The notes under the pieces are model-generated. The model was not told the DNA's origin. It worked only from the letters and a program-made list of their open reading frames with translations, and did no database searches. A stretch of DNA of 64,000 nt from contig CAWBTX010000005.1 in the NCBI GenBank assembly GCA_963791905.1, positions 682,001 through 746,000 of the forward strand. The letters run 5' to 3'. This document shows, piece by piece, positions 36,090 to 46,806 of the stretch; position 1 is the stretch's first letter; every line of letters begins with the position of its first letter. Source of the DNA: Gaiellasilicea sp963791905. GTDB lineage: Bacteria; Actinomycetota; Thermoleophilia; Gaiellales; Gaiellaceae. A program made the translations under genes and the position numbers.

Positions 36090-37472
36090 CGCTTCTTTCC
36101 CGGGTTGAGGAGGCCCTTGGGGTCGAAGGCGGCCTTCACCGCGTCGTGCAGCGCGACGGCGGCCGGCGCCCACTGGCTGCGCGAGGCTGACCGCTCTTCA
36201 CGAGGCCCAGGCCGTGCTCGCCGGAGATGCTGCCGCCGAGCCGCGACGGCCAGCTCGAACAGCTCGTCGGCCGCGCTCTCCGCGCGCTCGCGCTCGTCCT
36301 CGTCCGTCGGGTCGATGAGGAAGGTCGAGTGGAGGTTCCCGTCGCCTGCGTGACCCCAGCTGCAGGCGGCCAGGTCGTGGCGCGCGCCGATCGCGAGCGT
36401 CTCCTCGATCGCCTCGGCCAGCCGGTCGAAGGGCACGACGATGTCCTCGCTCACCTTGCCGCCGCGCTCGGCCTGGACTGCGAGCGAGACGCCGTCGCGC
36501 CAGCGCCAGAGCGCGGCGATCTCCGCGGTCGCGTCCGGCGCCCAGATCGTGAGCGGCGTCCTCGGCGAGCACCTCGAGGACCGCGGCTCGCGCAGCCGCG
36601 CGACCTCCTCGGCGGAGCCGTCGACCTCGGTCAGGACCATGAAGCCGCCCTCGCTCGAGCGGGACCGGGAAACGACGCTGCCGCTCGCCGCAGCGTCTCG
36701 CCGTCGAGGTACTCGAGGGCGGCGACCGGGAGGCCGCTGCCGAGCGACGCGGGCCGAGCGCGTCGCAGCCCGTCGCGGTGTCGCGGTGCAGCGAGACGAT
36801 CGGGCGCGACCGCCTCGGGCGCCGGAGCGAGGCGCAGCCAGACGGACGGTGACGATCCCGAGCGTCCCCTCCGAGCCGACGAGGAGGCTGCCGAGGTCGT
36901 AGCCGGCGACGTCCTTCCTGATCGGGCCGCCGACGCGGACGAGCTCGCCCGGCGCGACGACCACCTCGACGCCCGTCACCCAGTCGCCGGTGACGCCGTA
37001 CTTGAAGGCGTGCGGGCCGCCCGCGTTCGTGGCGACGTTCCCGCCGATCTGCGACTGCTCGGCGGCGCCCGGGATCGGGCGGGAAGAGGAGCCCGTTCTC
37101 GCGCGCGACCCTGCGCACGTCGGCGGTCGTCACGCCGGCCTCGACCTCCATCCGCCAGAGGAGCGGCTCGAGCGACCGGACCCGCGCGCACCCGCTCGAG
37201 GCCGAGCACGACGCCGCCGTGCGGGACGGCGCCGCCCGCGAAGCCGGTGCCGCCGCCGCGCGGCGTGATCGGAACGCCCTGCTCGTAGCACCACGCGACG
37301 ACCTCGGCGACCTCCTCGGCGGTCCGGGGGAGCGCGAGCGCGTCGGCATGGCCGCTGAGGCCGCGCGCCTCGGTCGCGTCCGTCAGGTAGAAGGCCGGAA
37401 CGCCGTCCGCGACGACGTCGGCGCCGAACCGGTCGCGCAGGGCCGTTCGAGCGACGCGGGCGCCACGCTCAC
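36086..37472 (-). CDS. GlcD-type FAD-linked oxidase A (glycolate/D-lactate oxidase family), many frame breaks
   Basis: The PCMH FAD domain is visible (EEVAEVVAWCYEQGVPITPRGGGTGFAGG; GENGLLFPPDPG; GPIRKDVAGYDLGSLLVGSEGTLGIVT), followed by the FAD-oxidase C domain (SWGHAGDGNLHSTFLIDP, ending AAFDPKGLLNPGKK). Such enzymes oxidise D-2-hydroxy acids (glycolate, D-lactate, D-2-hydroxyglutarate) and pass electrons to quinones or a partner protein. Breaks lie near 37445, 37190, 37080, 36845, 36690, 36570 and 36190. The GTG at 37472 overlaps the FAH stop (GTGA). Corrected length is about 460 residues. Paralogue of oxidase B two genes upstream. Confidence 0.85.
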
Positions 37473-38148
37473 GCGCGGCGGACCGGGTTCGTCGAGGCGT
37501 GCCGACGCCCTCGATCTCGACCGTCACCTCGTCCCCGTCCTGGAGGAAGACCGGCGGGTTCCGGACGAAACCGACGCCGGGCGGTGTGCCCGTGAGGATC
37601 AGATCGCCCGGCTCGAGCGCGATGCCGTCGCTGACGTACGCGATCACCTCGGCGACGCCGAAGATCATGTCCGCGGTCGTGCCGTCCTGGATGGCCTCGC
37701 CGTTCAGGAGACAGCGGATCCGCAGGTTCTGCGGGTCGGCAATCTGCGCCGCGGGCACCATCGGCCCGACCGGGCAGAAGGTGTCGAAGGACTTGCCGCG
37801 CGTCCACTGGCCGTCGCCGAACTGGATGTCGCGCGCGCTGACGTCGTTCGCGCACAGGTAGCCCGCGACGTGGTCGAGCGCGTCGTCGGCGGAGATGCTG
37901 CGCGCGGCTCGCCCGATCACGACGCCGAGCTCGGCCTCGTAGTCGACCTCCGTCGTCTGGTGCGGCAACACAATCGGCTCGCCGGGCCCGACGAGGCCAT
38001 TCGGCCACTTCGCGAAGAGGAGCGGCGCGGCGGGCAGCTCCATGGCGGACTCGCTGGCGTGGTCGCGGTAGTTGAGGCCGACGCAGACGATCTTGCCGGG
38101 CCGCGGAATGGGAAGTAGGCCGTTGTCGGTCATTCGAACGCCGCTCAC
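37469..38148 (-). CDS. Fumarylacetoacetate hydrolase (FAH) family protein, C-terminal frame break
   Basis: About 226 codons. The FAH fold is plain: VGLNYRDHASES, metal-binding VDYEAELGVVIG (two Glu), ANDVSARDIQFGDGQW, and GDLILTGTPPGVGF. Relatives are acylpyruvate hydrolases, 2-hydroxyhepta-dienedioate isomerases and oxaloacetate decarboxylases, which cleave or tautomerise 2,4-diketo acids. Two surplus bases near 37500 break the last ten codons (the expected end is TLxNPVRRA). The GTG at 38148 overlaps the stop of oxidase B (GTGA); an ATG six codons in (38133) is the alternative. Confidence 0.88.
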
Positions 38149-39529
38149 TCGAACACCTTGCCAGGGTTGAGGATCCCGTTCGGGTCGAACAGCCGCTTGA
38201 TCCCGCGCATCAGCGGCAGGAGGTCGCCGTGCTCGAGCTCGAGCGCCTGCAGCTTGCCGCGGCCGATCCCGTGCTCGCCCGTGCAGGTGCCGCCGCGGGC
38301 GAGGGCGTCGACGACGAGGCGCTCGACCAGCTCGTCCGCGCGCGCCAGCTCGTCCGGGTCGTCGACGTCGACCTGCATGCTCACGTGCACGTTGCCGTCG
38401 CCCGGCGTGGCCGAGGACCGCCGCCTCGAGGCCGAGGCGCTCGACCTCCGCGCGCGCGAACTCGACCGCTCCCGCGAGCTCCGAGACGGGGACGCAGGTG
38501 TCCGTCGCCCGCTCGTGCCGGCCCGGCGCGGCGGCAGCCGACGCGTACGCAGCGGCATGGCGGGCGGCCCACAGCCGCGCGCGCCCTTCAGCGTCGCGTT
38601 CTTCGACCACGTCGGTCGCGCCTTCGGCGTCGGCGAGCTCGCGAACGAGCTCGAGATCGGCCTCGACGGTCGACTCGGTGCCGGCGGCCTCGACGAGCAG
38701 GCACGGCCCGGCCGGGTAGTCGGTGCCGAGGTGGGCGTTGATCGCGTCGGATCGTCCAGCGCGTCGAGCAGCTCGAGCCGCGTCAACGCCGAGCCCGCCG
38801 CGACGAGCGCCGCCGCGGTCGCGGCACGCGGCCTCGACGGTCGGGAACGCGATGCGCAGCGCGCGCACGTGCTCCGGGATCCCGTAGAGCCTGACGCGCA
38901 GCTCGGTGATCACAGCGAGGGTGCCCTCGGAGCCGACGAGCAGCGAGGTCAGGTCGTAGCCGGCAGAGGTCTTCGGCGCTCGGCTGCCGGTGCGGACGAC
39001 GGTGCCGTCTGCGAGCACGGCCTCGAGCGCGAGCACGTTCGCGCGCATCTTGCCGTAGCGGATCGTGGTCGTCCCGGCGGCGTTCGTCGCCGCCATGCCG
39101 CCGAGCGTCGCGTCGGCGCCGGGATCGACCGGGAAGAAGAGCCCGTGCTCGCCGGCGGCGCGCTCGAGGGCGCTGCGCGTGACGCCGGCCTGGACGGTGG
39201 CGGCTGAGGTCGTCGGGCGCGATCTCGAGGATCCGGTCGAGCCGGGAGAGATCGAGGCTGATGCCGCCGCGCTCCGGGATGACATGCCCCTCGAGGCTCG
39301 AGCCGGCGCCGAACGGCGTCACGGGCACGCGCAGCTCGTTCGCGAGCGCGAGGACGCGCGAGACGTCGTCGGTCGAGGCGGGGTAGACGACGAGATCCGG
39401 ACGCCGCGGGCGGTGGAACGTCATGTCGCCCGCGTGGAGGTCGAGCTCCGACTCGCCGTCGGAGACGCGGGCGTCCGGGCCGAGCTGGCCGGCCACCGCG
39501 TCGCGAAGATCCTGGGCCGCCGTGCTCAA
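38145..39529 (-). CDS. GlcD-type FAD-linked oxidase B, four frame breaks
   Basis: Corrected, about 461 residues. The PCMH FAD domain includes DLVVYPASTDDVSRVLALANELRVPVTPFGAGSSLEGH, ATVQAGVTRSALERAAGEHGLFFPVDPG, GGMAATNAAGTTTIRYGKM and TSAGYDLTSLLVGSEGTLAVITE. The FAD-oxidase C domain includes LGHAGDGNVHVSMQVD and ends in FDPNGILNPGKVFE. Breaks: near 39205 (+1), 38820 (+1), 38755 (-1) and 38405 (GGG for GG). The TTG at 39529 overlaps the gntR stop (TTGA). It presumably oxidises a D-2-hydroxy acid whose keto product feeds the FAH-family enzyme or the dehydrogenase encoded downstream. Confidence 0.87.
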
Positions 39530-40206
39530 GCGGCCTCGCTCGGCAATCCGGGCGCAACACTCGCGACCGCCCAGCGCAGGCTGTCCTGCACGATCGCCTC
39601 CGCCGTCTCGTCCTCGTTCCGCAGGCACGCCTGCTGGAAGGACTCGTAGCGGTGGAGCGAGTCGCGGAAGCGGTCCGGCGAGGAGAGCACGAGCCGGTTG
39701 TACCGCTCCGAGCGGCGGTAGAGGCGCTCGACCTCGTCGACGAGGCGCCGGCGGCCACTCGCGCGGTAGCACGTGCCGTAGAACTCCCAGCGGAGGGCGA
39801 GGTACTCGTCGACGTTCTCCCGGGCGGCCGCGTGCCGCAGCAGCCCGAGCGCCTCGTCCATGCGGGAGGTCTCCGGCTCGCCGACGGCGGCTGCACCGAG
39901 CCGGGCGGCGAGGCCCTCGAGCCCGAGCCGGGCGGCGTAGATCTCCTCGAAGTCCTCGCGCGTCAGGCGGCTCACGAACGACCGGCCCGTCGCGCCGACG
40001 GCGACGAAGCCCTCGCGCTCGAGCCGGCCGAGGCTCGCGCGCACCGGCGTCTGCGAGACCCGGAAACGCGTCGCGAGATCGCGCTGCACCAGCTGCGTGC
40101 CCTCCGGGAGCTGTCCCGTGACGATCAGGGAGCGCAGGGACTGGGCGACGCGGTCCTCGATCGACTCGCGCTCCTCGAGCGGCTCGATGGAGAGTGCGTC
40201 TTCCAT
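39526..40206 (-). CDS. GntR-family (FadR/FCD subfamily) regulator
   Basis: The 226-residue product has the GntR winged helix (ESIEDRVAQSLRSLIVTGQLPEGTQLVQRDLATRFRVSQTPVRASLGRLEREGFV, residues about 12-65) and a helical FCD effector domain whose arginines and histidines would bind a carboxylate. The ATG at 40206 is chosen because the sequence before the domain then has the usual length; a start at 40257 would run through the operator. It opens the leftward operon and faces the hyu operon; the 19-bp palindrome at 40246-40264 is its likely site. Confidence 0.9.
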   Translation of the reverse strand: MEDALSIEPLEERESIEDRVAQSLRSLIVTGQLPEGTQLVQRDLATRFRVSQTPVRASLGRLEREGFVAVGATGRSFVSRLTREDFEEIYAARLGLEGLAARLGAAAVGEPETSRMDEALGLLRHAAARENVDEYLALRWEFYGTCYRASGRRRLVDEVERLYRRSERYNRLVLSSPDRFRDSLHRYESFQQACLRNEDETAEAIVQDSLRWAVASVAPGLPSEAA

Positions 40207-40245
40207 TCCGCCGAAGTGTCGTTTACGCTCGCCGCATGACGCAAC

Positions 40246-40264
40246 ATGAAATTTCAAATCTCAT
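40246..40264. promoter_or_regulatory. 19-bp palindromic operator between gntR and hyuA
   Basis: ATGAAATTTCAAATCTCAT is a palindrome around the central C with one mismatched pair. It stands out as AT-rich in 70% GC surroundings. It is flanked by a direct repeat CATGACGC (40235-40242 and 40262-40269). FCD-type GntR proteins bind short AT-rich palindromes of this size, so it probably controls both operons. Confidence 0.65.
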
Positions 40265-40273
40265 GACGCTGCT

Positions 40274-42328
40274 GTGACTGCGACCCGGATCGGCGTCGAC
40301 GTCGGCGGCACGTTCACCGACGTAGTCCTGCACCGGGCGGACGGGCACGTCGCGATCCGCAAGCTGCTCTCGACACCGCCGAGCTACGACCGCGCGGTCG
40401 TCGAGGCCGTGGGCGCGCTCGCCGGTGACGACGCCGTGAGCGAGGTCGTCCACGGGACGACCGTCGCCACGAACGCTGTGCTCGAACGCCGCGGCAGCCT
40501 GACCGCGCTCGTCACGACCGCCGGCTTCCGCGACGTGCTCGAGCTGCGCAGACTGCGGATCCCGCACATGTACGACCTCTTCTGGCGCAAGCCGCCGCCA
40601 CTCGTCGAGCGGCGCCTTCGGTTCGAGGTGAACGAGCGCGTGACGGTCGACGGCAGCGTGCTCACGCCGCTCGACGAGGCCGAGTGCCGCGCTGTCGCCG
40701 AGCGCCTGCGCGACGCAGGCGTCGAGTCGATCGCCGTTTGCCTGCTCCACTCGTATCTCTATCCGGACCACGAGCAGCGGCTCGGCGCGATCCTCGCGGA
40801 AGAGCTTCCCGACGCCAGCATCTCGCTCTCGTCCGAGATCCTGCGCGAGCAGCGGGAGTACGAGCGCTCGGCGACGACCGTCGTCAACGCCTACGTTCGC
40901 CCCCTGATGGGCTCCTACCTCGACCGCATCCGCTCCGGCCTCGACGGGATCGGCCTCGACGGCCCGCTTCAGATCATGCAGTCGTCGGGCGGGGTGATGA
41001 CCTCGGAGGACGCGAGGGCGAGGCCGGTGTTCGCGCTCGAGTCGGGTCCGGCGGCCGGGGTCGTCGCCGCGCGCGGGATGGCCGAGCAGCTCGGGCTCCG
41101 CAACGTGATCGCGTTCGACATGGGCGGCACGACCGCGAAGGCGTCGCTGATCGAGCACGGCGCGATCGCGCGCGGCCGTGAGTACGAGGTCGGCGGCTCG
41201 ATGTCCGCCGGCAGCAGGCTGATCCGCGGCGCCGGCGAGCTGCTGAGGATCCCGACGATCGACATCGCCGAGGTCGGGGCGGGCGGCGGCAGCATCGCGT
41301 GGCTCGACTCCGCCGGCGGGTTGCAGGTCGGCCCGCGCAGCGCCGGGGCAGACCCCGGCCCCGCCTGCTACGGACGCGGAGGCGTCGAGCCGACGGTGAC
41401 CGACGCGAACGTGCTCCTCGGCTACATGCCGGCCGGCGCTGTGGCGGACGGTCAGATCTCGATCTCGGTCGCGGCCGCCGAGGCCGCGGTTGGTCGCGTC
41501 GCGCGGCCGCTCGGCCTCTCGCTGCTCGAGGCCGCGAGCGGCATCCACCGGATCGCGAACGCGCGGATGACGCGCGCGCTCCGCTCGGTGTCGTCCGAGA
41601 AGGGCCGCGACCCGCGCGAGTTCGCGCTCGTTGCCTACGGCGGCTCCGGCCCGATCCACGCAGCGGGGCTCGCGGACGACCTCGGGGTGAGGACCGTTCT
41701 CGTTCCTGAGGTCGCCGGCCTCTTCAGCGCCGTCGGACTGCTGTTCGCGCGCCCGGAGTTCCACGAGGTGCGCACGTGCCACCTCGACCTCGACGGCTGC
41801 AAGCCCGGCGAGATCTCTGCGCTGCTCGACGAGATGGAGACGCGGCTGGCGCCAACGCTCGACGGCCGCGAGGTGGAGTGGGTGCGGAGCGCCGACCTGC
41901 GCTACGGCGGTCAGAGCTGGGAGGTCGAGACTCCGTTTGCCGAGGGGCCTGTCGACCGGGCGGCGCTTGCGGCGCTCCGCGCCGAATTCGAGGACGAGCA
42001 CGAGCGGTTGTACGGCGTTCGCGACCAGCCTGGCTCGCCCGTCGAGATCCGGGCCGTACGGCTCGTCGCGCTCGGCGCCTCCGCGGCGGCGGCGACGTTC
42101 GTCGTCGACGACGCCGCGCCGCCGGTAAGCGAGATGCGCACGATGCAGGTCGGCGACGCGCGCCACGACGCTCCTGTCTTCTCGCGGGCGTCCATCGGCG
42201 CCGATCGCGAGGCGGGGCCCATGCTCGTTGACGAGTACGACACGACCGTGGTCGTGCCGCCCGAGTGGACGATTCGCCGCGAGTCTCAGACCGGAACGCT
42301 CGTGCTCGAACGGAGCAGCGATGGTTGA
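40274..42328 (+). CDS. hyuA: HyuA: hydantoinase A / 5-oxoprolinase N-terminal type ATPase subunit
   Basis: 684 residues, intact frame. ASKHA nucleotide motifs: GVDVGGTFTDVVL at residues 6-18 and FDMGGTTAKASLI near 282; the family signatures VHGTTVATNAVLERRG, MQSSGGVMTSEDA and GADPGPACYGRGG are present. HyuA-type subunits phosphorylate a cyclic amide, lactam or ketone oxygen with ATP, and HyuB completes hydrolysis (or carboxylation in acetone carboxylase). No AcxC-like third subunit is present, favouring amidohydrolase chemistry. The GTG at 40274 lies ten bases past the palindrome with no evident ribosome site. Its 3' end overlaps hyuB1 by eight bases. Confidence 0.93.
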   Translation: MTATRIGVDVGGTFTDVVLHRADGHVAIRKLLSTPPSYDRAVVEAVGALAGDDAVSEVVHGTTVATNAVLERRGSLTALVTTAGFRDVLELRRLRIPHMYDLFWRKPPPLVERRLRFEVNERVTVDGSVLTPLDEAECRAVAERLRDAGVESIAVCLLHSYLYPDHEQRLGAILAEELPDASISLSSEILREQREYERSATTVVNAYVRPLMGSYLDRIRSGLDGIGLDGPLQIMQSSGGVMTSEDARARPVFALESGPAAGVVAARGMAEQLGLRNVIAFDMGGTTAKASLIEHGAIARGREYEVGGSMSAGSRLIRGAGELLRIPTIDIAEVGAGGGSIAWLDSAGGLQVGPRSAGADPGPACYGRGGVEPTVTDANVLLGYMPAGAVADGQISISVAAAEAAVGRVARPLGLSLLEAASGIHRIANARMTRALRSVSSEKGRDPREFALVAYGGSGPIHAAGLADDLGVRTVLVPEVAGLFSAVGLLFARPEFHEVRTCHLDLDGCKPGEISALLDEMETRLAPTLDGREVEWVRSADLRYGGQSWEVETPFAEGPVDRAALAALRAEFEDEHERLYGVRDQPGSPVEIRAVRLVALGASAAAATFVVDDAAPPVSEMRTMQVGDARHDAPVFSRASIGADREAGPMLVDEYDTTVVVPPEWTIRRESQTGTLVLERSSDG

Positions 42329-44033
42329 CCCGGTGACGCTCCAGATCGTCGCGAACGGCCTGGCGTCGATCGCGGACGAGATGGCGACGACGATCTTCCG
42401 CACCGCGCACTCGAGCGTCGTCCGCGACGGCATGGATTTCTCCGCCTCTGTCTGCGACGCACAGGGCCGCACGGTCTCGCAGGCGGTGACCGTGCCGTTC
42501 CATCTCGGGTCGGTCCCCGCCGCGATGGAGACGCTCCTCGAGCACTACGACGGGCGCATGCAGCCGGGCGACGTCTACCTCATGAACGATCCCTTCGACG
42601 GCGGCATCCACCTGCAGGATCTCTTCGTCTTCAGGCCCGTCCACTTCGAGGGCGAGGTGATCGCCTTCACGTGCACGACGGCCCATCACGGCGACGTCGG
42701 CGGCCGCCTGCCTGGCTCGAGCGCCTGCGACAACACCGAGATCTTCCAGGAGGGCATCCGGCTGCCCTGGCTCAAGCTCTACGACGAGGGCGAGCCGGTC
42801 GAGGACGTCTTCAAGATCCTCGAGGCGAACGTGCGCATCCCGCGGATGACGTTCGGCGACCTCGGCGCGCAGGTCGCCGCGTGCGCCGTCGCCGAGCGTG
42901 CCGTCGTCGCCCTCGCCGAGCGGCACGGCCGCGACGGGCTCGCGGAGCTGCTCGACGCGATGATCGATCACACCGAGCGACTCGTGCGGCAGGAGATCGC
43001 GACGTGGCCCGACGGCAGCGCCTCGTTCACCGACTACCTGGGCTCGGACGGCATCGACGTCTGCGACGTTCCGATCACGGCGCACGTGACGATCGCCGGC
43101 GACGAGGTCACGGTCGATTTGACCGAGTCGGCGCCGATGGTGCGCGGCTCGTTGAACAGCACGCGCTCGTTCGTGCAGGCGTGCGCCTACCAGGCAGTTC
43201 GGGCTGCGCTGACCGTCGAGGTGCCGAACACCGCCGGCGCGTTTCGGCCTATTAACGTGTTAACACGCCCGGGCACGGTCGCCGAGGTCGTCATGCCCGG
43301 CGCGTCCTCGATGCGCGGCGTGACGGGGTTCCGCGTCCTCGATGCGGTCAACGGCGCGCTCGCACAGCTGCATCCCGGAGCGGGTGCCGGCCGCCGGTGA
43401 GGGCGGGAACACGCTCGCGATCTTCGGCGCGGACCGCCCGGACGGCGGCCGCTTCGTCTTCTACGAGCTCGTCGTCGGCACGTGGGGCGGCACGCCCGAG
43501 GCCGACGGCAACGACGGCCTCACGAACCCGGCGAGCCTCGCCGCGAACATGCCCGTGGAGGTGGCCGAGCAGGAGTACCCGATCCTCGTCGAGCGGTACG
43601 GGCTCGTGCCCGACTCCGGCGGCGCAGGGCTCCACCGCGGCGGGCTCGCCGTGGAGCGCGTCTGGCGCTGCCTGACACCGGAGACGTCTCTCATCGTCAG
43701 GTCCGACCGGGCCACGCACCCGCCCTACGGCCTCGCCGGCGGCGCCGCCGGAGCGCCCTCGGAGAACGTGCTCGTACACAACGGCAGCCGGGAGCCGCTC
43801 CCGCCGATGTTCTCGACCGCGATCGAGGCGGGTGACGTCTTCGAGCACCGCACTGCGGGCGGCGGCGGCTGGGGCGATCCGCTCGAGCGCGATCCGACCG
43901 CCGTCGCGCGCGACGTGCTGAATGAGAAGGTCAGCGCGGCGGCGGCGCGCGAGCTCTACGGCGTGGTCGTCGCTCCCGACGGCACCGTCGACGAGGAGGC
44001 GACCACGGCGTTGCGAGCAGAGGGACCGCGTGA
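42321..44033 (+). CDS. hyuB: HyuB1: hydantoinase B / oxoprolinase family subunit, two frame breaks
   Basis: The HyuB fold is complete: DPVTLQIVANGLASIADEM, FSASVCDAQGRTVSQA, LMNDPFDGGIHLQD, CTTAHHGDVGGRLPGS (metal-binding His), LNSTRSFVQACAYQAVRA, and a C-terminal GGGGWGDPLERDP. It partners HyuA encoded directly upstream. An extra base near 43380 (after ALAQLHP) and a missing base near 44025 break the frame; corrected length about 570 residues. The stop at 44031-44033 then overlaps the next GTG (GTGA). It is clearly more distant from the other two HyuB copies than they are from each other. Confidence 0.9.
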
Positions 44034-45154
44034 AGATCACGGCCGTCGACCGCGACGCCGGTCGCGATCCCGCTCGCGCGGCCGTTCCACTGGCGCTCCG
44101 GCGTGCAGGAGGGCGCGAACCTCGTCCTCTTCGCGGTCGAGACCGACGACGGGCGTGACCGGGTACGGCGAGTCGATCTGCCGAGGATCCCGCCGCGGTC
44201 GCGGCGCACGGCCGCCTGATGGCGCGCGCCTTCGTCGGCCGTTCGCCGGGCGACGTCGAGGCGATCTTCGGCGAGCTCTGGCGCGAGGGGCGGTGGCGCC
44301 TCTGGCCGCGCTTCTCGCTGCAGGTGCTGAGCGGGATGGAGTCGGCGTGCTGGGATGCGCTCGGCAAGGCGCTCGGCGTGCCGGCGTCGACCTTCCTCGG
44401 TGGGCGCGTCAACGACGAGGTCGACTTCATGGCCTTCCCGCAGGGCGACACGGCCGAGGAGCTCGCCCGCGACGCGGCCGCGCTCGCCGCCGAGGGCTAC
44501 CGCGTCGTCTACATCAAGGTCGGCCGCGGGCACCGCGACGACGCGGAGGTCGTCGGCGCCGTGCGCGACGCGATCGGCCCGGAGCCGCTGCTGCGCGTCG
44601 ACCCGAACGAGGCGTGGGACGTCCCGGGCGCGGTCGACGCGATCCGGCGGCTCGAGGAGTTCGACCTCGACTGGGTCGAGCAGCCCGTCGCGGCCGGCAA
44701 CGTCGCCGGGCTCGCCTGGGTGCGGCGCTCGGTCGAGACGAAGATCGCCGCCGACCAGTCCGTGCACACGACCGCCGAGCTGCGCGCCGTGCTCGAGCAG
44801 GAGGCCGCGGACGCGATCGTGCTCGGCAGCCACGAGTCGGGCGGCCTCTGGCGCTGGCGCCAGCTGGCGTACCTGGCCGAGTCGTACGGGATCCCGATGA
44901 ACCGCCACGCCTGCGTCGAGAGCGCGATCTCGACCTTCGCCGGCCTCCAGGTGATGGCGACGCTCCCGAACCAGACGCTCGGCAGCCAGGTCATGCACCA
45001 CCTGCTCTCGGAGCAGCTCGTGACGACGCCGATCGAGATGACGGGCGGCCGGGTGGCCGTGCCGACGGCGCCCGGGCTCGGCTTCGAGATCGACCTCGAC
45101 GCCGTCGCGCGGGCGAGCGAGCGGTACGAGCGGCAGGGGCCTTACCTCCTGTGA
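44030..45154 (+). CDS. Enolase-superfamily (mandelate racemase / muconate cycloisomerase-like) enzyme, three frame breaks
   Basis: Corrected, 374 residues. The N-terminal capping domain includes the FHWRSGVQEGANLVLF and GVTGYGES segments. The barrel has the base lysine in VYIKVGRG, metal ligands in RVDPNEAW, WVEQPV and AADQSVHT, and His in MNRHACVESAIST. Enolase-superfamily enzymes abstract a proton alpha to a carboxylate (racemase, epimerase, dehydratase or cycloisomerase). Three extra bases near 44065, 44152 (GGGC for GGC) and 44182 scramble the first 55 codons. Position between hyuB genes suggests racemisation or epimerisation of the hydantoin or lactam substrate, an inference. Confidence 0.85.
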
Positions 45155-46806
45155 TGTTCGACCCGATCACGTTCGAGGTGATCCGGAACGCGCTCGTGGC
45201 GGCGACGGACGAGATGGTGCTGGCGCTGAAGCGGAGCGCCTACTCGACGAACATCAAGACGCGCTCGGACTTCTCCTGCGCCTTCTTCGACGCCGAGCTG
45301 CGGTCGGTCGCGCAGGGCTTCACGCAGCCCGTGCACCTCGGCTCGATGGTCGAGCAGATCCCACGCGCCGTTCGCGACTACGGCCCGGAGCGGCTGCGCC
45401 CGGGCGACGTCCTGATCACGAACGAGCCGTTCCCGAGCGGCGTGCACCTGAACGACATCAGCCTGATCTCGCCGGTGTACGACGGCGAGGAGCTGATCGG
45501 CTACGTCGCCAATCTCGCGCACCACGTCGACGTCGGCGGCGGCGCGCCGGCGTCGATCGGCGCGTTCCGCGAGGTGTTCCAGGAGGGCGTGATCATCCCG
45601 CCGGTCAAGGTCGTGGACGCGCGGCCGGATCGTCCCGGACGTCTTCAACCTGATCCTGGCGCAGATCCGCTCGAAGCACGAGACGGGCGGCGATCTGCGC
45701 GCGCAGGTGGCAGCCAACGCGACCGGCGTGCGCCGCGTGCAGGCGCTCGTCGGTCGGCACGGGCGCGAGACGATCGTCGCCGCGATGGCCGAGCTGCTCG
45801 ACTACACGGAGCGCCGCACCCGGGCCGAGCTCGCCTCGCTCCCGCAGGGCGTCTACGAGGCTGAGGGGTCCGTCGACACGGACGGCTACACCGACGAGCC
45901 CGTCCGGCTGCGGGCGCGGGTCGAGATCTCGGCCGAGGGCGTCGCGTTCGACCTGACAGGGTCTGACCCCCAGCGGCGCGCGCCGGTCAACTCGACCTAC
46001 GCGCAGACGTTCTCCGCCTGCGCGTACGCGCTCAAGTGCCTGATCGACCCCGACCTGCCGGTGAACGACGGCTTCTACCGGCTCGTCCGGCTCGACGCGC
46101 CGCGCGGCAGCGTCACGAACTGCACCTGGCCGAGCCCGGTCGTCGGCGGCTGGGAGACGCAGACGCGGCTCGTCGACGTCATCTTCCGCGCGCTCCTGCC
46201 CGCGCTGCCGGAGCGGCTCCCCGCCGGGACGAAGGCGATGATGTGCCACGCGGGCTTCGGCGGCGTCGACCCGCAGACGAACGAGTACTACTGCTTCCTC
46301 GAGACCTTCGCAGGCGGCTACGGCGGCCGTGCCGGCAGCGACGGGCCGGACGCGGTGCAGACGCACGGGCAGAACACCGAGAACGCACCGGTCGAGGAGA
46401 CCGAGCTGAACTACCCGGTGCGCATCGCGCGGCTCTCGCTCGTCGACGACTCCGACGGGTGCGGGCCGCTTCCGCGGAGGCCTCGGCCTCCGCAAGGACT
46501 TCGTCTTCGACCGCCCGACGACGTTCACCGTCCTCGCCGACCGGACGGTCGCCGGGCCGGCGGGCGCGTTCGGCGGCCTGCCCGGCAAGACCGCGGAGTA
46601 CGTGCTCATCCGCGGCGGCGTGGAGACGCGGCTGGGCGCGAAGACGACGATCGACGTCGAGGCCGGCGACACGATCAGCTATCCGCACGTGCGGCGGCGG
46701 CGGCTACGGCCCGCCGGAGGAGCGGGATCGCGAGCTCGTTGCGCGCGACGTCCGCGAGGGCAAGGTCAGCCTCGAGCGGGCGCGGGAGGTCTACGGATGG
46801 CAGTAG
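45154..46806 (+). CDS. hyuB: HyuB2: hydantoinase B / oxoprolinase family subunit, three frame breaks
   Basis: About 549 residues when corrected. Shared HyuB elements: DPITFEVIRNALVAATDEM, SDFSCAFFDAELRSVAQGF, EPFPSGVHLNDISLISPVYDGEE, LAHHVDVGGGAPASIGAF, NSTYAQTFSACAYALKC and the C-terminal CGGGGYGPPEERD. One-base insertions lie near 45620, 46465 (GGGCCGCTTCCGCGG) and 46692. The ATG overlaps the enolase-type stop by one base. It is a tandem duplicate of hyuB3; long stretches are identical. The perfect palindrome GGGTCTGACCC (45959-45969) lies inside the coding region and is absent from hyuB3. Confidence 0.9.

Noticed and set aside
33899..36190. 763-codon open frame on the plus strand
   Set aside because: Antisense to the glucodextranase 5' half and the hydroxyacid dehydrogenase; low-complexity, no domain.
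40223..42472. 749-codon open frame on the minus strand
   Set aside because: Antisense shadow of hyuA1, whose motifs and intact frame are unambiguous.
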